Shown piece by piece: positions 44,361 through 52,963 of a stretch of 64,000 nt of DNA (the first letter of the stretch is position 1; the number at the start of each line of letters is the position of its first letter). This DNA comes from CAYWGR01 sp964458015 (GTDB lineage: Bacteria > Planctomycetota > Planctomycetia > Pirellulales > Thermoguttaceae), in contig CAYWGR010000003.1 of assembly GCA_964458015.1 (NCBI GenBank), forward strand, positions 1-64,000. Direction: 5' to 3'. Both the position numbers and the translations under genes were made by a program. The notes beneath the pieces are model-generated. The model was not told the DNA's origin. It did no database searches and worked only from the letters and a program-made list of their open reading frames with translations.

Positions 44361-47300
44361 TTTGGGCATGCCTCCTCGCGCCACCAACGATGGCCGCCTC
44401 TATAAACCACTCTTCGCAATCCTCTGCACGGACCTCGACGGGCGGCTGAATGTCAATGCCCACGGATCGCTGCCGCAAACCGCGACGACCTATAGCACGA
44501 TTGCATCGGCTTCCGGCAACACATTGGCCGGTCCACCGACAACTGCGAATGTCCCTCGCGGACAAGGCATGGGCCCGGCCGAAATCAATCTCGGAGAATT
44601 GTTGACTGCGCCGGTCAATATCATGTCGGGCGTTGCCAGCGGTTATCAAGGGCGTTACGGCGTTACAAAAGCCCCAGGCGCGATCAATACGGCCGACATG
44701 TTGAGCCTGAATAAATGGTATCAATACGGGAGCAAAGATTACTGGACGGCGACGGCCAACAGCACGGGCTCGTATGGCTCGCCGCCCGATCCGTTCGGCG
44801 CGGGAGCCGTTGGACTCGACCAAGCCGGTCAACCGGCCTATATGGCCACGGGCGTTTACGGCTACGGCAGCGGCGTGGTCGATCTTCCCTATGAGTTCAA
44901 TTTCGCCGCCAATGTACGGCGCGGCTTATCGCTTGGAGAAACTGTAGGTAATAATCCCTTCAGTGCTTCCGAACTGGAGCGTCTGTTGCGGCCTTATGAT
45001 CGTGATGCCACGGGATTGCCTGCACGATTGGCGGCTTTGACTTCGGCCGCCGGCACGTCACCGGCCAGTTCTGAATTGCTTGCCGCGGCAAAGCGAAACA
45101 CGTTTACGACCGACAGTTGGGACGTGCCGTGTCCGGCCGTGCCCGTCGTCGCAACGAAAAACCTGCTTACCGCCTTGAACGCTCGATGCAGCGACAAGAG
45201 CAAATGGTTGTTGTTCGTTCCGGCGGAAGTGTTGAGCGGTTTGAAGATGGATGTCAACCGGCCCTTCGGCAACGGGCAAGCCGGTGCAAACGGCATCGTG
45301 GATGATCCCACGATCACCACGGCGCAAACCGTGACGCTTTACAACGGCACCTCATCGGTTTCGGCTACGCTGAACTTCGACGGCACAGGCACATTGGCCA
45401 CAACCTCGCTGGCGGCCCGACAGTTAGAAGCTCGCTATTTATACATCATGATGTGTCTGACCTCGGATCTGACGTATCTGAATACGAAGACAGGCGGCTC
45501 TGACAAGACGGCCCGAATGTTGGCCCAATGGGCGGTCAATGCGGTCGATTTCCGCGACCGCGACTCGATCATGACGCCGTTCGATTACGATCCGGCTTGG
45601 GCCGACCTGAGCTCTACTTCTATTTCAAGCTGGAACGTCACGGCGGGCACTTCGCCGCGTGTTTGGGGATGCGAAAAGCCGGAACTGTTGATTACCGAAA
45701 CATTGGCTTTTCATGATCGGAGAACATCAAATACCGATCTAGAAACCGATTATGCCTCGGAAACAAGCAACCCGGATCGAACAAAAGGCGGAAACACAAA
45801 CGATCCGGTTGATACGGCAACGGTGAAGACGAGGGATAGAACCTATGACCAAACCTATCGTCCGCAAGGCTCGCTGTTCATCGAATTGTTCAACCCAACG
45901 TCGAAAGTCGAGCCGCATTGCACCGATCTTTACACAGCAGCGGCAGCAGCTACAGGTGAATTGAAGTTGGACAAGGTTGCCGATGGTTCGCCGGTATGGC
46001 GATTGGTGATTGCCACCCCGACGGGCAGCGATGAGCAGCCTGATCCCGATGATCCCGATTCCGCGGCAACCAAGCCGGATGTTGAGCGGGAAGTGTATTT
46101 TGTGCCCGAAAGCGCGGCAACGGCACTGCCAACTGTTAGCGTACCGGACGTGCGGTTTTATCCCAGTGCTACCCCGACTACGGGAAGTGTTGCACCTGGC
46201 GAGTACGTCGTAGTCGGCTCCGCTGAAGAAGGGGCGACCAATCCAAATACCACTCACATTGGATTTCTTACTACCGAAACGTCCGGCAATTCTTCCACGC
46301 GGCGAATCGACCTGGATCAATCCATAAAACTTGTACAGAATAACACGAATAACCCGGTGGATCCGACCACGGGCGTTGCAGCCGTGAAGTCGATCGGCAT
46401 CGATTCACCGCGCCGGCTTAGCGTATCGGAACCCGTCGATGGCTATGATACGTTTGAAACCGCCGGCGGTCCTGCTGCGGACGGCAAGTATGCAACTCCT
46501 TACGACCAACCGTTTGATGCACGACGCACCGACGGCGGCCAAACGCTTTTCATTGCCGACGGAACGTATCCCAAATATCGCGTGGTTTATTTGCAACGGC
46601 TGGCAAATCCGTTGGCCAAGTACAGCGCGACAGACAATCCTTATCGCACCGTCGATATGTTGGCCATCGACGTTACGGCGTTCAACGGCGTATGCAAGGA
46701 TAAAGACAATACCGACCCGCTGGAAGACGATCCCCAATTGCCCGCGGCGCCGCCGGGCGGCATGATTGCCACGCATTTCCAGAGCCGTCAACGCGGCGAG
46801 CGCAACGATGACACATCGCAATATAATATCTGGAAGCAAGAGCCCGTTGAAAAGCCCTTGGCTGTTTTTACCACCTTGGGTGATGCGGCAACATCGGCAA
46901 CGCACTATTTCGAGTCTGACTTGAAGCATAGCTTGGGCCATCTGAATCAGCCTTACGGCAATCCAACGACGGCGCCATACACCGGTGCGCCAACGAAGCC
47001 TTTCCCGTGGCTCACGTGGAATAACCGGCCGTTTGTCAGCCCGTTGGAGTTGATGTTGGTGCCAGCCGTTCGGTCGTCGAAACTGCTGGTCAATGCTTCG
47101 GATGGCACGACAAAGACGACGGGCGATGCAAACTACAACAAATACTTCAACATTTTGAAGTCGTCCGACTCGAGCGCGAGCCTTTATAGCGATCTGGACG
47201 GGGCCAATGTGCCTTATCCGCACTTGTTGAACTTCTTCCAATCGAATGCAAGCTCGGCGACCACGTCGGCGCAATTCCATCGTATTTTGGAATACCTGTG

Positions 47301-48021
47301 CGTGCCGTCGTTGTTTGTAAGCGCGGATACGCAGGCGAACCCTGGTACGGCCACCAGTCCGTTCTTGCCGCCGTTCAATCGGATCTCGAACTACCGCGAG
47401 CCAGGCCGCATCAACCTGAATACGATTTATAATCCTTACGTCTTCAAGGGCTTGATGGCCGGTTTCCCTGCGATGACGACCGATGAGTTTTGGCATAAGT
47501 TCATTGCGAGCCGACAGGGAAATCCGGCGGCAACAAACAATGTATTGGGTTATGTTACCAGCATGCCCTCGGAGTTTGCCTGTCCCTTCCGTTCGTTTGC
47601 TGGTTATACCTATTCGCCCAGTGACGTTCAAACCAAGCTGGCACGTGAAATCAACAGCACGTTGTTGCGTGCGGACCCGACGAATGCGAATAAGCCGTTG
47701 TTCCAGTTTGATTCGGGTGATTTCGCAGCCTATGCGTCCGACTACAATAATCCCGAGCGCAACCCCTTCTTCCGCTACCAAGGCCTTACGCGGCTGGGGA
47801 ATTTGGTGACGACGCGGTCGAATGTGTATGCGGTTTGGATCACGGTGGGATATTTCGAGTACACGTCGGCGGGGCTCGGTCAGGAATTGGGCGTGGATAC
47901 GGGCGAGATCGACCGCCACAGGGCGTTCTACATCTTCGACCGCTCGATTCCCGTCGGATTCCAACGCGGCCAAGACTTAAACGTCGAGAAAGCTATTTTG
48001 GTGAATCGATATATTGAGTAG
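44317..48021 (+). CDS. GspK-like giant protein, C-terminal part after frameshift
   Basis: 1,234 aa open frame from a GTG at 44317, which lies inside coding sequence and is unlikely to be a real start. The beginning VDNDGDGVPDSVWVDLGMPP looks like a calcium-loop motif followed by planctomycete-type conserved sequence, and the first frame leads directly into it if one T near 44310 is removed. The body is a large beta-rich secreted domain with no catalytic motif recognised. Similar very large proteins accompany pseudopilins in planctomycetes. The stop TAG merges into a TAGGGGC heptamer array. Confidence 0.8.
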   Translation: MDNDGDGVPDSVWVDLGMPPRATNDGRLYKPLFAILCTDLDGRLNVNAHGSLPQTATTYSTIASASGNTLAGPPTTANVPRGQGMGPAEINLGELLTAPVNIMSGVASGYQGRYGVTKAPGAINTADMLSLNKWYQYGSKDYWTATANSTGSYGSPPDPFGAGAVGLDQAGQPAYMATGVYGYGSGVVDLPYEFNFAANVRRGLSLGETVGNNPFSASELERLLRPYDRDATGLPARLAALTSAAGTSPASSELLAAAKRNTFTTDSWDVPCPAVPVVATKNLLTALNARCSDKSKWLLFVPAEVLSGLKMDVNRPFGNGQAGANGIVDDPTITTAQTVTLYNGTSSVSATLNFDGTGTLATTSLAARQLEARYLYIMMCLTSDLTYLNTKTGGSDKTARMLAQWAVNAVDFRDRDSIMTPFDYDPAWADLSSTSISSWNVTAGTSPRVWGCEKPELLITETLAFHDRRTSNTDLETDYASETSNPDRTKGGNTNDPVDTATVKTRDRTYDQTYRPQGSLFIELFNPTSKVEPHCTDLYTAAAAATGELKLDKVADGSPVWRLVIATPTGSDEQPDPDDPDSAATKPDVEREVYFVPESAATALPTVSVPDVRFYPSATPTTGSVAPGEYVVVGSAEEGATNPNTTHIGFLTTETSGNSSTRRIDLDQSIKLVQNNTNNPVDPTTGVAAVKSIGIDSPRRLSVSEPVDGYDTFETAGGPAADGKYATPYDQPFDARRTDGGQTLFIADGTYPKYRVVYLQRLANPLAKYSATDNPYRTVDMLAIDVTAFNGVCKDKDNTDPLEDDPQLPAAPPGGMIATHFQSRQRGERNDDTSQYNIWKQEPVEKPLAVFTTLGDAATSATHYFESDLKHSLGHLNQPYGNPTTAPYTGAPTKPFPWLTWNNRPFVSPLELMLVPAVRSSKLLVNASDGTTKTTGDANYNKYFNILKSSDSSASLYSDLDGANVPYPHLLNFFQSNASSATTSAQFHRILEYLCVPSLFVSADTQANPGTATSPFLPPFNRISNYREPGRINLNTIYNPYVFKGLMAGFPAMTTDEFWHKFIASRQGNPAATNNVLGYVTSMPSEFACPFRSFAGYTYSPSDVQTKLAREINSTLLRADPTNANKPLFQFDSGDFAAYASDYNNPERNPFFRYQGLTRLGNLVTTRSNVYAVWITVGYFEYTSAGLGQELGVDTGEIDRHRAFYIFDRSIPVGFQRGQDLNVEKAILVNRYIE

Positions 48022-48452
48022 GGGCTAGGGGCTAGTGGTTGGTGGTTAGTGGCTAGTGGTTAGCAAAAAGCAACAAACTTCTTGAACATTGAACCTTGGA
48101 AATTGAACATTTCTCATTGAGCCTTGGTCATTGAACATTAAACATTGGAATTTGGCATTGATAAATCGCTCTCGCAATCAACATCACTGACCACTGACCA
48201 CTAGCCACTAATGTCTGGCTAATGACCAATGTTCAATTTCCAAGGTTCAATGACCAATGATCAATGACCAAAGTTGCTCGTCGATCGTTGCTAACCACTA
48301 GCCACTAGCCACTAATGTCTGACTAATGACCAATGACTAATGTTCAATGACCAATGTTCGATGGGCATTTTCTACTGCTTTTTCTAATCCCTAATCTCTA
48401 ATCCCTAATCCCTGACCTCTAGTCCCTAGCCCCTAATCCCTAACCTCTAGCT
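48019..48452. repeat. Large composite heptamer repeat element, left of ubiD
   Basis: A TAGGGGC/TAGTGGT array (48019-48064) begins at the stop codon, followed by GCAACAAACTTCTTGAAC, CATTGAA/CCTTGGA units (48080-48150), TCGCTCTCGCAATCA (48165-48179), and CACTGAC/CACTAGC units to 48216. The same order occurs in inverse orientation at 50309-50520. 48217-48450 adds further CAATGAC and CACTAGC blocks and a CCCTAAT array that ends 4 nt before the ubiD ATG. No gene is present. Confidence 0.85.
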
Positions 48453-50288
48453 ATGTATCGCACGCTTGGCCAATGTGTTGAGGATCTGGAAGCTTCGGGG
48501 CGATTGGTGCGTGTCGAGGAGCCGGTGGATGCGAATCTGGAAGTGGCGGAGATTCAGCGGCGGGTGTTTCGGGCGGGTGGGCCGGCGATCTTCTTCGACC
48601 ATGTGATCGGCTGCCGCTTTCCGATGGTCGGCAACCTGTTCGGCACCATCGAACGCACCCGCTACATCTTTCGGCACACGCTAAAACGGCTGGAGCAACT
48701 CGTGTCGCTCCAGGTCGATCCGGCCGACATGCTGCGGCGTCCGCGTTTGTATCTGCGCGCCCCTTGGACGGCCTTGCTAACGCGGCCGAAGCGCGTTCGC
48801 ACCGGCCCGGTCCTCGATCATGAGACGACGATTGGCCAGTTGCCGCAATTGAAGTCGTGGCCGGACGACGGCGGGGCTTATGTGACATTGCCACAAGTTT
48901 ATACCGAAGATCCCGATCAGCCGGGCTTCACGCGAAGCAACCTGGGCATGTATCGCGTGCAACTTTCGGGCGGGCAGTATGAGCAGGGTAACGAAGTCGG
49001 TTTGCATTACCAGATCCACCGGGGCATTGCCGCGCATCATGCCGGGGCGTTGCGGCGCGGCGAGCGGCTGCGGGTCAACGTGTTCGTGGGCGGCCCGCCG
49101 GCGATGAGCGTCGCCGCTGTGATGCCTATGCCCGAGGGCATGAGCGAATTGGCTTTCGCCGGCATTTTGGGCGGGCGGCGCGTGCCGATGATCTGCCGCG
49201 AAGGGCAACTGCCGATCCATGCCGAGGCCGACTTCTGCATCTCGGGCTACATCGACCCTACGCGGCTGAAGCCCGAAGGGCCGTTCGGCGATCATCTGGG
49301 CTATTACAGTTTGGCCCACGATTTTCCGGTGATGCATGTGGAGCATGTGTATCATCGCCGCGGCGCGATTTGGCCGTTTACGGTCGTCGGCCGTCCGCCG
49401 CAAGAAGACACGATGTTCGGCCAGTTGATTCACGAGTTGGTCGGGCCGGTGATTTCGAAACACATTCCCGGCGTGCGGGCCGTGAATGCCGTCGATGCCG
49501 CGGGCGTGCATCCGCTGTTGCTGGCTTTGGGAAGCGAGCGTTATGTGCCCTATGAAGAGCGCCGCCGGCCTCGTGAATTGCTGACGCTTGCCCACGCCCT
49601 GTTGGGCCACGGGCAGTTGTCGCTGGCCAAGTATCTTTGGATCGCGGCGGTTGAAGATAACGCGGATCTCAACGTGCAGCATGTGCCCGATTTCTTGCGG
49701 CATGTTTTGGAGCGTGTCGATTGGCGGCGGGATTTGCATTTTCAGACCTGTACGAACATCGACACGCTCGACTACAGCAGTGGGCGGCTGAACGAAGGAT
49801 CGAAAGTAGTGATTGCAGCGGCCGGGCCGCCTTTGCGGACATTGCCGGTTGCCTGCGACAGTCGGATCGTGCTGCCCGAGGTGCTGGGGTTCCGTCGGGC
49901 GCGGGTATTTTTGCCGGGCATTCTGGTTGTCGAGGGGCCGGCCTACGGTTCTGGGCCGGATCAGGCGGTCGCGCAGTTCTGTGCGTGCTACAATCGTAAA
50001 GACGCAATCAACGGGTTTCCGCTGGTGGTTGTGGCGGACGACAGCGACTTTGCGACGAAGACGCTGGAAAATTTCCTCTGGACGACCTTCACGCGGAGCA
50101 ATCCGGCGTCGGATATTTACGGAATCGAGCCGTTTTTCCTGGACAAGCACTGGGGCTGCTTCGGTTCGCTGGTGATCGACGCTCGAGCGAAACCGCATCA
50201 CGCCCCGCCGCTGGTCGAAGATCCGGCCATAACACGGCGCGTAGACGCCCTGGCCGCCCCCGGCCGCCCCTTGCATGGAATCATTTGA
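48453..50288 (+). CDS. UbiD-family decarboxylase
   Basis: 611 aa. Family features are the N-terminal MYRTLGQCVEDLEASGRLVRVEEPVD, NLGMYRVQ, HYQIHRGIAAHH and the strongly conserved PEGPFGDHLGYYS, which carries the catalytic Glu of prenylated-FMN-dependent decarboxylases. Homologues act in ubiquinone or menaquinone (futalosine-pathway) synthesis or on aromatic acids; planctomycetes often encode the menaquinone type, so that is the favoured role. A UbiX partner is not in the window. No Shine-Dalgarno is visible; a heptamer array ends at CTAGCT just before the ATG. It is flanked by inverted repeat elements inside the secretion locus. Confidence 0.88.
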   Translation: MYRTLGQCVEDLEASGRLVRVEEPVDANLEVAEIQRRVFRAGGPAIFFDHVIGCRFPMVGNLFGTIERTRYIFRHTLKRLEQLVSLQVDPADMLRRPRLYLRAPWTALLTRPKRVRTGPVLDHETTIGQLPQLKSWPDDGGAYVTLPQVYTEDPDQPGFTRSNLGMYRVQLSGGQYEQGNEVGLHYQIHRGIAAHHAGALRRGERLRVNVFVGGPPAMSVAAVMPMPEGMSELAFAGILGGRRVPMICREGQLPIHAEADFCISGYIDPTRLKPEGPFGDHLGYYSLAHDFPVMHVEHVYHRRGAIWPFTVVGRPPQEDTMFGQLIHELVGPVISKHIPGVRAVNAVDAAGVHPLLLALGSERYVPYEERRRPRELLTLAHALLGHGQLSLAKYLWIAAVEDNADLNVQHVPDFLRHVLERVDWRRDLHFQTCTNIDTLDYSSGRLNEGSKVVIAAAGPPLRTLPVACDSRIVLPEVLGFRRARVFLPGILVVEGPAYGSGPDQAVAQFCACYNRKDAINGFPLVVVADDSDFATKTLENFLWTTFTRSNPASDIYGIEPFFLDKHWGCFGSLVIDARAKPHHAPPLVEDPAITRRVDALAAPGRPLHGII

Positions 50289-50521
50289 GGGATTAGAGAT
50301 TAGGGATTAGACATTAGTGGCTAGTGGTCAGTGGTCAGTGAAGGTGATTGCGAGAGCGATTCCGGAAATATTCAAATTCCAATGTTCAAGGTTCAATGAC
50401 CAATGAACAAGGCTCAATGAGCAATGTTCAAGGACCAAGGTTCAATGTTCAAGAAGCTTGTTGATTGTTTAACTAATCTCACTAGCCACTAACCACTAGT
50501 CACTAGCCACTAGTCTCCCCC
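50289..50521. repeat. Composite heptamer repeat element, right of ubiD
   Basis: Reverse-complement counterpart of 48024-48216: GACATTAGTGGCTAGTGG, CAGTGGT units, TGATTGCGAGAGCGATT, CAATGTT/CAATGAC units, CCAAGGTTCAATGTTCAAG, AAGCTTGTTGATTG, then CACTAGC/CACTAAC units up to 6 nt before the prepilin peptidase ATG. No Shine-Dalgarno is left between array and start. Confidence 0.85.
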
Positions 50522-51304
50522 ATGCTTCCTTCCTGGCTCATCATTTTCTGGTCGTTCATGATGGGCGGAGCGGTGGGCAGCTTTTTGAATGTGGTTGTTT
50601 ATCGGTTGCCGCTTGGAATTAGCATCGTGCATCCGCCTTCCCGTTGCCCGAAATGCGGCAAGGGAATTGCGTGGTACGACAATGTGCCGATCTTGGGCTG
50701 GATTATGTTGCGTGGCCGATGCCGGCAATGCCATAATCCGATTTCCGCCCGATATCCGGTGGTGGAGAGCATCGCGGCCGTGATGTTTGCGGTCGTGGCA
50801 GTCGTCGAGGCGAACGCCTTTGAGCCGGAAACGTTTCTGGTTCGTTGTCCGTATCATTGGCTGCTGTTGAGCACGTTGCTGAGCGCCGCGTTGATTGAAT
50901 ATGACGGAAACCGCGTGCCGCCGAAGTTGTATTGGCCGGCGATGGCGGTGTGGCTTGTGGCAATGTTCTCGCTGGCTCCCGTGGTCTCGATGAATAAGTC
51001 GGAAATATCGCCGGCATGGACTATCCTCATTGGCGTTCTCGGCGTTTTGGCTTGGATCTTTATCGCCGCGCGAACTTCGCAAGAGGATTACGCACCGACC
51101 GCGCCGATTCTCGGATTGGCTTGCGTGGGGCTGTATCTTGGTTGGGGTGCGGCGTTTTTGCTTGCCGCGGCAGCTTCGACTTGCTATGGAATATCGAGAA
51201 TATTCGCACATTTTTGGCCGAAAATACGCATCCCTCCGATGATCTTCCTGGGCAGCCTTACGCTGATCTGGATTCTCGCGGCCGCTTGCCTTGTTTCCTC
51301 CTGA
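50522..51304 (+). CDS. pilD: Divergent prepilin peptidase (A24 family)
   Basis: 260 aa membrane protein. The N-terminal half is classic: GGAVGSFLNVVVYRLP (15-30), two CxxC pairs (C42/C45 and C67/C70) with PNVPxLGW-like DNVPILGW and ARYPVVES, matching the PilD/GspO cytosolic loop. The first catalytic Asp is expected at D128 (LIEYDGNRVP). The second motif, GxGD, is not found; the aligned segment is TSQEDYAPTAPILGLACVGLYLGW, where D189 is the only nearby acid pair. It should process and methylate the prepilins upstream, but the second active-site residue is unclear. Confidence 0.82.
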   Translation: MLPSWLIIFWSFMMGGAVGSFLNVVVYRLPLGISIVHPPSRCPKCGKGIAWYDNVPILGWIMLRGRCRQCHNPISARYPVVESIAAVMFAVVAVVEANAFEPETFLVRCPYHWLLLSTLLSAALIEYDGNRVPPKLYWPAMAVWLVAMFSLAPVVSMNKSEISPAWTILIGVLGVLAWIFIAARTSQEDYAPTAPILGLACVGLYLGWGAAFLLAAAASTCYGISRIFAHFWPKIRIPPMIFLGSLTLIWILAAACLVSS

Positions 51305-51326
51305 ATGTATCTGGTAGAATAACGAT

Positions 51327-51638
51327 ATGACCACGTTGGATTACGCCCATATTTCGCTGGATTCGGAAAACGTGCCCATCCTGACGGGCACGCGCATTAA
51401 AGTTGTCGAGATCGTTCTCGACTGCTTGGCGCACGGTTCCTGTGCCGAAGAAATTCAGCGGCAGTTTCCATCGCTCACCCTGGGCCAAATCCACAGTGCT
51501 TTGGGCTATTATTACGACCATCAACCGCAGATCGATCAAGATATCGCACGGCGGATGCAACAAGTGGAGGAGATACGGACAAGGCTTGGGAATTCGCCCT
51601 TGGCCAGAAAGCTCAAGGTGGCAAAGAACCAACCGTGA
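51327..51638 (+). CDS. DUF433-family antitoxin
   Basis: 103 aa. DUF433 signature: SLDSENVPILTGTRIKVVEIVLDCLAHG followed by EEIQRQFPSLTLGQIHSALGYYYDH, a winged-helix DNA-binding fold. DUF433 proteins are antitoxin partners of DUF5615 PIN-like toxins. The stop overlaps the next gene's GTG (GTGA), so the pair is coupled. Confidence 0.88.
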   Translation: MTTLDYAHISLDSENVPILTGTRIKVVEIVLDCLAHGSCAEEIQRQFPSLTLGQIHSALGYYYDHQPQIDQDIARRMQQVEEIRTRLGNSPLARKLKVAKNQP

Positions 51639-51981
51639 GCCTTTCGCTTTATATGGATCATCACGTCCGCAGTTCTGTAACGAAGGGGCTGCACGCCGAG
51701 GCATCGATGTACTGACTGCCTTGGAAGACGGACATGATGCTGCTTCCGATGAAGAGATACTTGCGCGTGCGGCGGAATTAGGCCGAATCGTTTTTACACA
51801 AGATGATGATTTCCTTATTCTCGCTGCCTATTGGCAAAGCACCGGTCGCCATTTTGCGGGTGTCGTCTATGCTCATCAGTTGCAGGCGACCGTCGGTCAA
51901 ATCATTACAGACCTTCAATTGATTGTTGAAACCGTATTATCTGAAGAGATTCGCAACGCCGTTTTGTTTCTTCCACTGTAA
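51635..51981 (+). pseudogene. DUF5615 PIN-like toxin, frameshifted
   Basis: From GTG 51635 the frame reads VSLSLYMDHHVRSSVTKGL, the expected family start, then terminates at 51715. The rest of the family (RRGIDVLTALEDGHDAASDEEIL, GRIVFTQDDDFL, NAVLFLPL) is in another frame to 51981. A single missing C in GCCGAGGC (about 51696) would restore it. Either a true inactivating mutation or a base-call error. The acidic residues of the PIN-like active site (D of MDHH, EE of SDEEIL, DDD of TQDDDF) are all still present. Confidence 0.85.
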
Positions 51982-51994
51982 GAGCTATCCTGCC

Positions 51995-52852
51995 ATGCCT
52001 GACGATCCCGCCTCGAATGTCTCGAAAATTGTCGCGTCGCCGAGTTATCAGGTTGCGTATCGGGATGTTGATTTTCTGATGCAAGGCGAGATGCGTGCGG
52101 CTCGGCTTGAGTTGGAGCATCTGAAGCCGGAGCTGTTTCTTCGGAAAAACAACGTTCGCTCGACCATTGTGGTTTTCGGCAGTGCACAAATACCGGAGCC
52201 GGCGGCGGCTCAGAAAAAGTTGGACGCTGCCCGACAGGAGCTGGCAGCTTCGCCGTTGGATAGTAAACGGCAAAGAGCGGTGGCACGTGCCGAGCAGATT
52301 TGCAAATGGAGCCGGTATTACGACCATGCCAGGGAATTTGCCCAGGTAGTGTCGAAGGCCTGCCAGACGGATGGACAGTCGGAATACATTATTATGACCG
52401 GCGGCGGTCCTGGGATTATGGAGGCTGCCAACCGCGGCGCTTACGAGGTTGGGGCAAAATCGGTCGGCTTAAACATCCGCCTCCCCCATGAGCAGCAGCC
52501 AAACCCCTATATTTCGCATAATTTGTGCTTCCAGTTCCACTATTTCGCGATGCGGAAGCTACACTTCATGCTGAGGGCGAAGGCGCTCGTGGCGTTTCCC
52601 GGCGGATTCGGCACCCTCGATGAGTTGTTCGACGCCCTGGCGCTTCGACAGACGGGCCGGATGCAAGCCATCCCGATTGTGCTGTTCGGCCGAGAATATT
52701 GGGAGCACGTGATTGATTTCCAGTTCCTTGCCGACCAAGGAACCATCGCCGACGAAGATCTGAAGCTGGTGGATTTTGCCGAAACGGCCGAAGAAGCCTG
52801 GGCGATTATCCAAAAAGGAGCAAAACGCGAGGGTCGAGAGACGAAGGAATAG
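51995..52852 (+). CDS. LOG-family (TIGR00730-type) Rossmann protein
   Basis: 285 aa from the ATG at 51995; the open frame from 51923 overlaps the toxin. Motifs are MTGGGPGIMEAANRGAYEVG and the catalytic-type PGGFGTLDELFDALALRQTG. The family releases cytokinin-like bases from nucleoside 5'-monophosphates, or acts as a nucleotide 5'-monophosphate nucleosidase (PpnN-like). An N-terminal extension of about 60 residues precedes the Rossmann core, as in longer bacterial relatives. Physiological substrate unknown. Confidence 0.88.
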   Translation: MPDDPASNVSKIVASPSYQVAYRDVDFLMQGEMRAARLELEHLKPELFLRKNNVRSTIVVFGSAQIPEPAAAQKKLDAARQELAASPLDSKRQRAVARAEQICKWSRYYDHAREFAQVVSKACQTDGQSEYIIMTGGGPGIMEAANRGAYEVGAKSVGLNIRLPHEQQPNPYISHNLCFQFHYFAMRKLHFMLRAKALVAFPGGFGTLDELFDALALRQTGRMQAIPIVLFGREYWEHVIDFQFLADQGTIADEDLKLVDFAETAEEAWAIIQKGAKREGRETKE

Positions 52853-52963
52853 AACAACTCTCGGCGATCGCGGCGGAAGCATAAGACCTGCCTACAAGTA
52901 CACATCCAACAGCCGCTACACAACTTTCCCTATTGTTTTTTCACCTACCACTAGGAGTGCATA

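Noticed and set aside
46405..47973. 522-residue open frame on the minus strand
   Set aside because: It is antisense to the GspK-like gene, has no recognisable family features, and is rich in Arg, as expected for a shadow frame of a high-GC gene.
48777..50276. 499-residue open frame on the minus strand
   Set aside because: Antisense to ubiD, whose frame shows clear family motifs; the antisense product shows none.
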